Positions 1-6,591 of a stretch of DNA of 6,883 bases are shown one piece after another (the stretch's first letter is position 1; every line of letters starts with the position of its first letter). The stretch is from Myxococcales bacterium (GTDB lineage: Bacteria; Myxococcota_A; Polyangia; Polyangiales; Polyangiaceae). The DNA is taken from positions 1 through 6,883 of the forward strand of contig JAAFHJ010000265.1 of the NCBI GenBank assembly GCA_013298325.1. The letters are read 5' to 3'. The translations under genes were made by a program, and so were the position numbers. The notes beneath the pieces are model-generated. The model saw nothing but the letters and a program-made list of their open reading frames with translations, searched no databases and was not told where the DNA came from.

Positions 1-2115
1 GAAAAGCCCTTCCAGGACGTCCCCGACGGTCGCCGGATGGAGAAGAAGTTTAAGCTTTGAAAGGAGGGGTGGCACGCCCGATTCGTTGTGTGAAGGCTCC
101 GCGTCGCGGGCGGAGAGTTCCATCAGCCAGGCGAGGGCGGCACCGCGAAGACCGGGGAGACCGGCGTCGTCATGAACGTAACGGGTCAGCAACTCGCGCA
201 GCGGCCCTTGCGTCGCCGGGGAGAGGCGTTCCTCGGCGCGACGAAGCGCAAAAACACCATAAAGAGCCGAACGTTGCACACGTGGAGCCGTGGGCACTTC
301 CCCGCCGGGCGCCGGCGGCGGAGGGAGGCGTGCCCCCTCGAAGAGCCAAAGGCCCCGGTCGAGGGCCGCCCCGACGAGCGCCTCCAGCGGCGGGCCGTCG
401 TCTGCCCCCTCGCGAGGGAGATCCATCAAATCCAGAAGTACCGAAAGGGCACCGCCGAGTTCGCCGAGATCACCTTCCTGACTCAATGCCGTTTGTAGCC
501 GCGGCAGCAGGCGTCCACCGAGGAGGGGGAGCGCCGCTCGCCAAGCGTGGGCCACCGCCTCCGCGCAGCCCTTCGCCCCCGAAACCGTCGCGGCCCGCTC
601 CTCGAGGAAGGCGCTCGCCGCCGTCGCGATCGTCGCCCCGTAGGCAGACGCCTCCAGGAGCGCCGGCTCAAAGTCGGGTCCGCGAACGGCGCGAAAACGG
701 GCAAAACGCGCGGGGCCGCTCGCCCGGAGACGAGGAGGCGTCCACGTAATCCCGGGGATGCCGAGGAGGAGGAGCCGCTGAAAAAAGACGGCACGCGCCC
801 GATCGCGCGCGTCCGCCGGGTCGATGGGGACCTCCTGGGCGACGGGGCCGAGAATAAGCCCAAGGTGCTGAAGTTCCTCGTCTACTGCGCGGAGAAGCGG
901 CGGCCGCGGCGTCGCCGGATCGACGGTCCCGCGACGGTCCCCGCGGAAGTGTGCTTCGACGGCGGCGAGGATCGGGTGCGTCTCCGAGCCGTGGGGGGCG
1001 AGGACGTCCTCCTTCACGAGGGCGACGCGCACGGCGTCGAGGAGATCGCTCCGCGAAAGCGTGGAATGTGCACGCATGCGACGGAGCCCCTCGGCGGCGG
1101 TCGCGAGGGCGATCGCATCGGCGGGCGAGAGGGGGACTCTTCCTCCCGCAGGAACGGCCCCGGAAGGGCCACCCGACGAAGAGCGAGCCGGCCGCAGCGC
1201 TTTTACGAGGGAAAACAACGTCTCCTCGGCCCCCTTGGCGGGGCCCCGCTCCCAGAGGGTCGCGTAAAACTGGGGCCCCGGCATCCCCGAGGCGTAGCCG
1301 CGGAGGGCATCGAGGCGGGGGAACGAATAGGGGACGAGGTCGATACCAACGCGCGCGCCGGCGGGCGGCGGAGGTACCGGGCCGGGATCCCGCAGGTCCT
1401 GGCGGGTGAGGAGGCTACGAAGGGCCGGCGTGTGAAAGCCACCGGTAACAATGACCGCCGTCGCCGGTCGCCCCAACGAGGCGGTCGCCTTTTTGAGCCT
1501 TTGAGCGATCTGCGAAGCCATGAATGCTTCGCGCTCGGCATCGTCCGCACCAGCCTGCTCATCCCCTCGAAAGGCATTAAAAAAGCGCTCGAGTGCTTGC
1601 GCGTTCTTTTCGGGATTCTCTTCACATTCAAAGAGGTGATCCCACAGGCTATCGAAATCGTCGAAGCCGAGCTTTCGTGCGAGCCGCCCGATGTGGGCGC
1701 TCGCAGGAAGAGGCCCATCCGAGAAGCCACTTCGGCCGCGCGCCCGGTAGGAGGGGAGGTCGATGAAGTGGGCGGGGATCCCGGCACGGAGGGCGACCCA
1801 CTCCGGGGAATGGGCGGCAAACGGATAGAAGCAGGCGAGCGGGGCTGCCTGGGCTGGCGCTGGCGGTTCTTGGGTGTCCTCGGCGTCCTCCGCCTCCTGG
1901 GCGTCCGCAGCGTGGTGCGTCCTGTCGGGGGCGACGTAGGCAAACAGGGCGACCGGCGGCGTGTGCTTCAAAGAGAACAAACCGATGCGATCGTTGAAAT
2001 CGCTCGGCCCTTCAATCAGCACAAGATCGGGCTTCTCGCGGGCGAGCACCGCCGCCACAACCCGTGCACAAGCAGGGCTATGGTGCCGAACTCCTACGAA
2101 AACAACCCCACTCAT
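1..2115 (-). CDS. DUF5682 (YehM-type) protein, 3' end beyond the left edge
   Basis: The frame is open from an ATG at 2115-2113 to base 1 with no stop, giving 705 codons; E. coli YehM is about 760 residues, so only a short C-terminal tail should be missing. I read the whole frame codon by codon. The protein begins MSGVVFVGVRHHSPACARVV, a typical DUF5682 opening, then has a beta-strand ending in LVLIEGP (residues 31-37), FIDLP at 117-121, and VIVTGGFHTPAL near 221-232. Residues 66-92 form an acidic, then Ala/Pro-rich insert (AQEAEDAEDTQEPPAPAQ). The C-terminal half is mostly Leu/Ala-rich helix, with a conserved-looking LGLILGPVAQEVPIDPADAR near residues 434-453. No signal peptide or membrane segment is visible, so it is probably cytoplasmic. 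The start overlaps the stop of the MoxR ATPase gene by 4 nt (ATGA), and no strong ribosome binding site precedes it, which fits translational coupling. The family has no established activity; family assignment is confident, function is not. Confidence 0.9.
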   Translation of the reverse strand, partial: MSGVVFVGVRHHSPACARVVAAVLAREKPDLVLIEGPSDFNDRIGLFSLKHTPPVALFAYVAPDRTHHAADAQEAEDAEDTQEPPAPAQAAPLACFYPFAAHSPEWVALRAGIPAHFIDLPSYRARGRSGFSDGPLPASAHIGRLARKLGFDDFDSLWDHLFECEENPEKNAQALERFFNAFRGDEQAGADDAEREAFMASQIAQRLKKATASLGRPATAVIVTGGFHTPALRSLLTRQDLRDPGPVPPPPAGARVGIDLVPYSFPRLDALRGYASGMPGPQFYATLWERGPAKGAEETLFSLVKALRPARSSSGGPSGAVPAGGRVPLSPADAIALATAAEGLRRMRAHSTLSRSDLLDAVRVALVKEDVLAPHGSETHPILAAVEAHFRGDRRGTVDPATPRPPLLRAVDEELQHLGLILGPVAQEVPIDPADARDRARAVFFQRLLLLGIPGITWTPPRLRASGPARFARFRAVRGPDFEPALLEASAYGATIATAASAFLEERAATVSGAKGCAEAVAHAWRAALPLLGGRLLPRLQTALSQEGDLGELGGALSVLLDLMDLPREGADDGPPLEALVGAALDRGLWLFEGARLPPPPAPGGEVPTAPRVQRSALYGVFALRRAEERLSPATQGPLRELLTRYVHDDAGLPGLRGAALAWLMELSARDAEPSHNESGVPPLLSKLKLLLHPATVGDVLEGLF

Positions 2116-3233
2116 TCGTCGAGGCGACGGCGCGCTTGGTAGAAGGCGCGGAAGTTCGGCTTTTCAATTTTTGCGATGCGCTGCTCCATGTAGCGGAGGA
2201 GCTTTGCGAGGTCTTCGCGATCGTCTTTGACGGCGGCACCGCCGAGGCAGAGGGCCAGATCGTCGGCGCTCGCGACGCCGTTCCCCAGGTAGTGGGCATG
2301 AACGCCGACCGCGCAGGCGACGCCGACCGCCTCCGCCGTCGAGAGCGCGGTGCCGGTGAGGCGATCGAGGGGGGAGCCGTCGCCGGTGCGCCCGTCGCGG
2401 AGTTCACGGAAGGTCGTCACGAGCACTTCAAGCACGTCGTCGCCGGGGGCCTCGGCGACGCCGACACGCGCAAGCTGGCGGGTCGACTCCTCACGAACGA
2501 GGGCCATCTCTTCCTGAAAGTCGGCAATCGGGAAGACAGTTTCGAAATTGAAACGGCGTTTGAGTGCCGCAGACATTTCATTGACGCCGAGATCGCGGGT
2601 GTTTGCCGTCGCAATGATGTTGAAACCATCGCGCGCAAAAAGCTGACTGTCGCTCCCCGGAAGCTCGGGAATCGCGAGGACGCGATCGGAGAGGACCGCG
2701 AGCAGCGCGTCCTGAACTTCCAGCGGACACCGGGTAATTTCCTCGAAGCGGACGATCGCGCCGCGAAGCATCCCCTGGTAGATGGGCGCCGGAACGAGCG
2801 CGCGCGTCGTCGGCCCTTCGGCGAGAAGGAGCGCGTAGTTCCAGGAATACTTAATTTGATCGTCGGTCGTTGCGGCGCTCCCCTGGATCGTCAATCGCGA
2901 GGTGCCACAAATCGCAGCGGCAAACAGTTCGGAAAGAAGCGATTTTGCCGTCCCCGGCTGGCCGACGAGCAGGAGCCCGCGGTTCGTCGCCAGGGAGACC
3001 ATCGCCCGCTCGACGAGCGACGGGGCGCCGACGAACTTGCGACGGATCCCGCGCCCCTCATCGCCAACGACGAAGGTGCGCACCGCCCGCGGCGAAAGGC
3101 TCCAACCGGGCGGCTTCGGGCCGGAATCGTCGGCCGCGAGCCGTGCGAGTTCGTCGGCGTAGAGCACCTCCGCCGGCGGTCGTTGGATGGAGTCTGGAGG
3201 CGCCGCCGCTGCACTCGCTTTCTTGGCCGCCAT
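2112..3233 (-). CDS. MoxR-family AAA+ ATPase (YehL-type)
   Basis: A 373-residue AAA+ ATPase, close to the length of E. coli YehL. Visible motifs: Walker A GQPGTAKS at 91-98; Walker B IVRFEEITR at 160-168, where the usual Asp-Glu pair is Glu164-Glu165; sensor 1 in FNIIATAN with Asn211; and an arginine-finger region ALKRRF at 223-228. The sequence NTRDLGVNEM after sensor 1 and the ERAMVSLATNRGLLLVGQPG lead-in are typical of MoxR proteins. The first 45 residues are Ala/Pro-rich and probably disordered. MoxR ATPases generally act as hexameric chaperone-like motors that remodel or activate partner proteins, often with a von Willebrand A protein acting through a metal-binding site. The gene lies between the DUF4132 and DUF5682 genes, with a 1-nt overlap upstream (TGATG) and a 4-nt overlap downstream, as in the E. 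coli yehI-yehL-yehM order. Its substrate is unknown; the most economical inference is that it works with the two flanking proteins. Confidence 0.95.
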   Translation of the reverse strand: MAAKKASAAAAPPDSIQRPPAEVLYADELARLAADDSGPKPPGWSLSPRAVRTFVVGDEGRGIRRKFVGAPSLVERAMVSLATNRGLLLVGQPGTAKSLLSELFAAAICGTSRLTIQGSAATTDDQIKYSWNYALLLAEGPTTRALVPAPIYQGMLRGAIVRFEEITRCPLEVQDALLAVLSDRVLAIPELPGSDSQLFARDGFNIIATANTRDLGVNEMSAALKRRFNFETVFPIADFQEEMALVREESTRQLARVGVAEAPGDDVLEVLVTTFRELRDGRTGDGSPLDRLTGTALSTAEAVGVACAVGVHAHYLGNGVASADDLALCLGGAAVKDDREDLAKLLRYMEQRIAKIEKPNFRAFYQARRRLDE

Positions 3234-6200
3234 CAGAGGGCCAAACCTTCAATTTCGCGTACCAATTCGCTGTACGCCGTCGCCGACAGCTCGCCGAACG
3301 TGACCGACTCGGCACCGAAATGCTGGCCCCGCGTGAGCGAGAGCGCGCCGATTTTTTGGCTCGACGGCGTCCCTTCGCTCCACCCCATGCAGATCCCGCC
3401 TTCGAGGGGGAGGTACACCGTGAGTCCACGGCTGAGCGGCTTCCAGATCGACCAGACCCAACCGGCATCTTCTGCGGGGCTCTTGCGCCAGCCTCGCGCC
3501 TCAAGTCCCAGGATTTTCCCAGTTTTTACCTCCACACCCTTGAGGAGTTCGAGGGAGGTCTTCGTCGCCTCGGCGGCGCTTCGCGTGTAGGTTGCACGCC
3601 CAAGCTGGTCGAAGGGCTGGAGGATGCCGTAGTCGGCGATGATCTGCCCCCAAGCGCCGAGGGTCGCCGCGTCGAGGGCGAGCCGGTGGGGAAGACCGAC
3701 GACGGCCGACTCGCCGAGGGTGAAGGTATCGTCTTTTTCGTTGGCGAGAGTTCCGTCTTCGGCGACGCGGAAAGTCCCATTGATTTTGTCGCCATCGTAG
3801 GTGCACCAGACGAGGCGACGAACGAGGTGGATCACGACCGGGTGCTCAAGGAGGAACGTCCGGAAGACCTCGGCCGACCAGCGGCGCTCGCTGCACATGG
3901 CGAGTTCCAGCCGCAAAACCTGCCCGGCGGCGATCGCCTTGGCATCCTTCTTGAGCGCTTTCCAGCGCTCCACGGCGGCGGTCGCCTTCTCGGCATCGTC
4001 GCTCTTGCCCGGCTTCGGAAGGTCACTCAGGAGCTTTCCGTCGGGCCCCTTCAATGCAGGTTTGAGCGTCTCATCAAAGAGGATTTTGAACTGGCGCGGG
4101 CCGAAGTCGAGGAGATCTCCCCCGTCCTCCGCGAGATCAAAATCGGGGACGAGGCGATCGGCGAGCTCCTCGGCGGTGAAGCCACGGGCGAGGGCGACCG
4201 CCTCGATCTTCTCGCGCGCGCGCTCCTGAAGCCCTTTAAATTTCAGCTTTTGGGCAACGCCGTGGAGGTTCATCAGCGCCACGTCGGTGCCGATGCCGGC
4301 GAGCACATCGAGGCCGACGGTGGCACGCGCGTGGAGCGACTCACCAGGCCAGGCGCGAATGAGTGGCGTGAGCTTCCGGGCGGTGTCGTCGCTCCCGATC
4401 ATGCCGAGTGCCAAGAAGGCCCAATTCTCTTTGTTGGGTGCCCCGGCTGCCTGCCATTGCTCAAAGAGTTCCCAGGCGAGCGCCGCAAGATCTCTCTCGT
4501 CGCAGGCCTCTTTCGCTGCGTGAATTCCAGGGAGGAGCGTCGCCGGAAGGATGACGACCTCCTCGCCAGAAATCGCACCGTTCTTGTCGAAGACCGGTTG
4601 CTTCCGCGACGAAGCGATCTTGCTCGCACGCACGCTCGTGAGGAGGATGCCAATCGCCGACGCGGGGAGGACCGTCTTCGCCCCCTTGAGGCGAACTTGC
4701 GGAAGATCCCGTACAAAATCGGGCATCGGTGCGATCTTCTTCGGTGCCCCTTCGGCGGCGAGTTTCTGGAGGTCCTTCGGGAGATCGGCGACGCTCGCGT
4801 CGGGGAGGCGCTCCTCGGGCGGCGCGAAGAGGAAGGCACGCGTCTTTGCGTCCATCAAATGGGCAAGTCGCGGCGCGAGGTCGGGGCGCGCGTGCATCGC
4901 TGTCGTAAGGGCCTGCTTGGCGAACGGGGCTAGCTTGCCCCCCGCGGCGGCGATCGGGGCGAGTGCAACAATGGCAAGATCGGGGCGCGCATCAAAGAAG
5001 GTTTTCGCGTGCACCGCCGCGTTCTTGTTGGCGAGCGCCTGGGCGAAGAGCTTCGCGCACGCGAGCGTCTGCACGCCGATGAATTGCTGGATGTTCCAGG
5101 CGTTGGTCGGGTCTTTCGCGAACGCTTCGAGGACGATGGGGGCGGCGGCGAGGCCGAGGCGCGCCAGGAGGCCGGCCTGCATCACGTAGTCGCCGTATTT
5201 CTTGGCGACTGCGGCGAGCGTCGGGAGATCGGTCAGCGCCTTCATCGTGGCGATGGCGAGCTGGGCGTCCTGGTAGCTCCCGCTCAACGTCGCCGCATCT
5301 TCGACGGCCCAGGCAGGATCCTGGGCGATCGCGTTGCACTCGGTCCGCTGCTCACGGAGCGTCTGCGTGGCGCGAGCCTTTGCGAGAAGCGCGATACCGG
5401 CGGCCCAATCGGCGCTCGGGATCCGTGCGCGCATGGCGCCAAGCGCCGTCGCTGCCCAGATGCGGCAGACCCAACGCTCGCCGGGGTTGACGGGGACGAG
5501 GTAGCGGGAACCACCGTCATTTTCAGTAAGGAAATCGAGACATCGGACGTAGGCATCGACGGCGAACGGGAAGCCGAAGGCTTCCACCAGGTAGTTTGCG
5601 ACCTGCGAGTCGCCAGCGACACAAAAGAGGAGCGCCGCCTGGTCGCGATCGGCGCTTGCGAGCCCCTTCTTCGCCTTGAGCGCGGCGATCACCGCCTCGG
5701 TCGCCCCCTTCATCGCGGGAACCGTCTTCTTGAGGCCCTTCGTAAGTTCCGTAAGAAGATCCGAATTGTAGCCGTTCATCGTCGCAAGGACGCCGGCAAT
5801 GCCGGACGGCTCGGCCTCGGTCGCCTCGTCTTCGACGGCCAGCACGAGCTTCTCCTCGGGCGTGTACGGCTCAACACCCGCGAGGTCGATCGGCGCGGCG
5901 GCGACCGGCGTGGCGACCGGGGGCAGCGGAACATCGGCAACCTTCTCGGGCTTTGCCGGCGTTACCGTTTTTGGGGCTTTTTCTGCTTTTTCTGCCTTCG
6001 CAGGCTTCGCCGTGGCGGGCGGTGAAGGCGCGGTCACTGCTTTCGTCTCGGCGCCCTCCGGAACGTTCGGCGCGCCTGTTTCCGCGTAGCCCTTCTTCGT
6101 CTTCTCTTTGATGAGCTTGTCGTGCTCGGCGATCGCCGCCGCTTCCGTCCCCAGCTCTTTGAGTTGGGTCTGACCGGCGGTGCCGATCTTCCCAAACGTG

Positions 6201-6277
6201 ACGCGGAGCTCGGCGCCCTCGCGGCTGATCTGCCAGAATTTGTTCGAAGACCCGTCGGAGAACTCAAAACGGCGCAT
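3233..6277 (-). CDS. WGR domain and DUF4132 (MolR/YehI-type) protein
   Basis: A 1014-residue protein. Residues 1 to about 68 form a WGR domain: FWQISREGAELRVTFGKIGT, with the signature Trp-Gly-Arg replaced by Phe28-Gly29-Lys30. Residues about 70-130 are a low-complexity linker rich in Ala, Pro, Lys and Glu (for example KPAKAEKAEKAPKTVTPAKP). A long alpha-helical region follows, with HEAT-like units around 620-690. The C-terminal third is DUF4132: LADRLVPDFDLAEDGG at 705-720, LDFGPRQFKILFDETLKP at 723-740, and HPVVIHLVRRLVWCTYDG at 812-829. WGR domains in PARP proteins contact nucleic acid or neighbouring domains; the role of DUF4132 is not established, and the MolR name comes from an old link to molybdate regulation in E. 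coli. The ATG at 6277 is chosen because the WGR domain starts immediately after it; no clear Shine-Dalgarno sequence precedes it. It is the first gene of the tightly packed three-gene block. E. coli YehI is longer, about 1200 residues. Confidence 0.92.
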   Translation of the reverse strand: MRRFEFSDGSSNKFWQISREGAELRVTFGKIGTAGQTQLKELGTEAAAIAEHDKLIKEKTKKGYAETGAPNVPEGAETKAVTAPSPPATAKPAKAEKAEKAPKTVTPAKPEKVADVPLPPVATPVAAAPIDLAGVEPYTPEEKLVLAVEDEATEAEPSGIAGVLATMNGYNSDLLTELTKGLKKTVPAMKGATEAVIAALKAKKGLASADRDQAALLFCVAGDSQVANYLVEAFGFPFAVDAYVRCLDFLTENDGGSRYLVPVNPGERWVCRIWAATALGAMRARIPSADWAAGIALLAKARATQTLREQRTECNAIAQDPAWAVEDAATLSGSYQDAQLAIATMKALTDLPTLAAVAKKYGDYVMQAGLLARLGLAAAPIVLEAFAKDPTNAWNIQQFIGVQTLACAKLFAQALANKNAAVHAKTFFDARPDLAIVALAPIAAAGGKLAPFAKQALTTAMHARPDLAPRLAHLMDAKTRAFLFAPPEERLPDASVADLPKDLQKLAAEGAPKKIAPMPDFVRDLPQVRLKGAKTVLPASAIGILLTSVRASKIASSRKQPVFDKNGAISGEEVVILPATLLPGIHAAKEACDERDLAALAWELFEQWQAAGAPNKENWAFLALGMIGSDDTARKLTPLIRAWPGESLHARATVGLDVLAGIGTDVALMNLHGVAQKLKFKGLQERAREKIEAVALARGFTAEELADRLVPDFDLAEDGGDLLDFGPRQFKILFDETLKPALKGPDGKLLSDLPKPGKSDDAEKATAAVERWKALKKDAKAIAAGQVLRLELAMCSERRWSAEVFRTFLLEHPVVIHLVRRLVWCTYDGDKINGTFRVAEDGTLANEKDDTFTLGESAVVGLPHRLALDAATLGAWGQIIADYGILQPFDQLGRATYTRSAAEATKTSLELLKGVEVKTGKILGLEARGWRKSPAEDAGWVWSIWKPLSRGLTVYLPLEGGICMGWSEGTPSSQKIGALSLTRGQHFGAESVTFGELSATAYSELVREIEGLAL
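6016..6050 (-). other. Start of Ala/Lys/Pro-rich linker of the WGR-DUF4132 protein
   Basis: This stretch encodes residues 76-87, the beginning of the linker between the WGR domain and the helical region. The linker continues to about residue 130 (near base 5888). Between residues 89 and 112 it contains short repeats built on Ala-Lys and Ala-Glu-Lys steps, which resemble the basic tails of histone H1-like proteins. Such tails often bind DNA or RNA non-specifically, but this is an analogy from composition only. Coordinates mark the beginning of the linker on the minus strand. Confidence 0.5.
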
Positions 6278-6338
6278 GGTGCCGGCGAGGATACGGCCGG
6301 CGGCAAAATGGGAAAGTCAAAAGCCGTCAAACGGGCGT
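6278..6338 (-). promoter_or_regulatory. 61-bp gap upstream of the WGR-DUF4132 gene, possible promoter
   Basis: This is the only real intergenic space in the window and is locally richer in A and T than its surroundings. On the minus strand it holds TTGACG at 6330-6325 and TTGACT at 6320-6315, either of which could serve as a -35 element. The best -10 candidates downstream (CCGTAT or CGTATC around 6296-6290) are poor matches. The two TTGAC words are exactly 10 bp apart, about one helical turn, which could also suit an operator. It may separate the three-gene block from the upstream phosphatase and small gene, but the match is weak and co-transcription cannot be excluded. Confidence 0.25.
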
Positions 6339-6578
6339 TCAGTCGCCGAGAATGCCGAAGCTCCACTCTTCGTTCGGCTCTTCGAGGCCCTGGCAGGCGG
6401 CGGCGACGCGGCGAAGGAGGTGAGCTTCGGCGCCTACGCCATTCACCGCGACCGCCATGTGGCCCGGCCAGAGCCAGGCGCGCGCCTCTGCGACGCCGTC
6501 GATGGCGTAGACGCGCTCCAGTACCTTGCGCACCCGCGGGTGCAGGGCACCGTGCGCCCTTCCGAAACCCGAATCCAT
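6339..6578 (-). CDS. Small uncharacterised protein (79 aa)
   Basis: A 79-residue protein that I cannot assign to a named family. It begins MDSGFGRAHGALHPRVRKVL and ends NEEWSFGILGD. Predicted from sequence: a helix (PRVRKVLERVYAI, residues 14-26), a strand (VAEARAWLWPG), a strand (HMAVAVNG), a second helix (AEAHLLRRVAAACQGL), and an acidic, aromatic tail. This alpha-beta-beta-alpha order resembles small ferredoxin-like or cation-efflux cytoplasmic domains, but that is only a shape argument. There is no signal peptide, membrane segment or metal-binding cysteine cluster; it has one Cys. Its ATG lies 13 nt after the stop of the Ppx/GppA gene, with no recognisable ribosome binding site between, so it probably depends on read-through by ribosomes from that gene. 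Coding is supported by the tight fit between its neighbours, balanced composition and amphipathic helices, in contrast to the Arg/Pro/Ser-rich products of other frames. Confidence 0.7.
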   Translation of the reverse strand: MDSGFGRAHGALHPRVRKVLERVYAIDGVAEARAWLWPGHMAVAVNGVGAEAHLLRRVAAACQGLEEPNEEWSFGILGD

Positions 6579-6591
6579 GTGAAGGGCGGCT

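Noticed and set aside
1228..1245. GGCCCC/GGGGCC inverted repeat
   Set aside because: Only 6 bp, GC-only and inside DUF5682 coding sequence; expected by chance at this composition.
1203..1943. Minus-strand open frame of 246 codons
   Set aside because: Overlaps the DUF5682 frame in another register and is Ser/Arg/Pro-rich, typical of a shifted GC-rich gene.
547..2142. Plus-strand open frame of 531 codons
   Set aside because: Antisense to the DUF5682 gene in the mirrored codon register; composition is Arg/Gly-rich with no domain.
2064..3590. Plus-strand open frame of 508 codons
   Set aside because: Fully antisense to the MoxR ATPase gene, whose Walker A, sensor 1 and arginine-finger motifs are clear; no recognisable motif in this frame.
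2870..4933. Long open frame of 687 codons on the plus strand
   Set aside because: It runs antisense to the DUF4132 and MoxR genes, is rich in Arg, Gly and Glu without any domain, and arises from the GC-rich codon pattern of the real genes.
5009..6025. Plus-strand open frame of 338 codons
   Set aside because: Antisense to the WGR-DUF4132 gene; no family resemblance.
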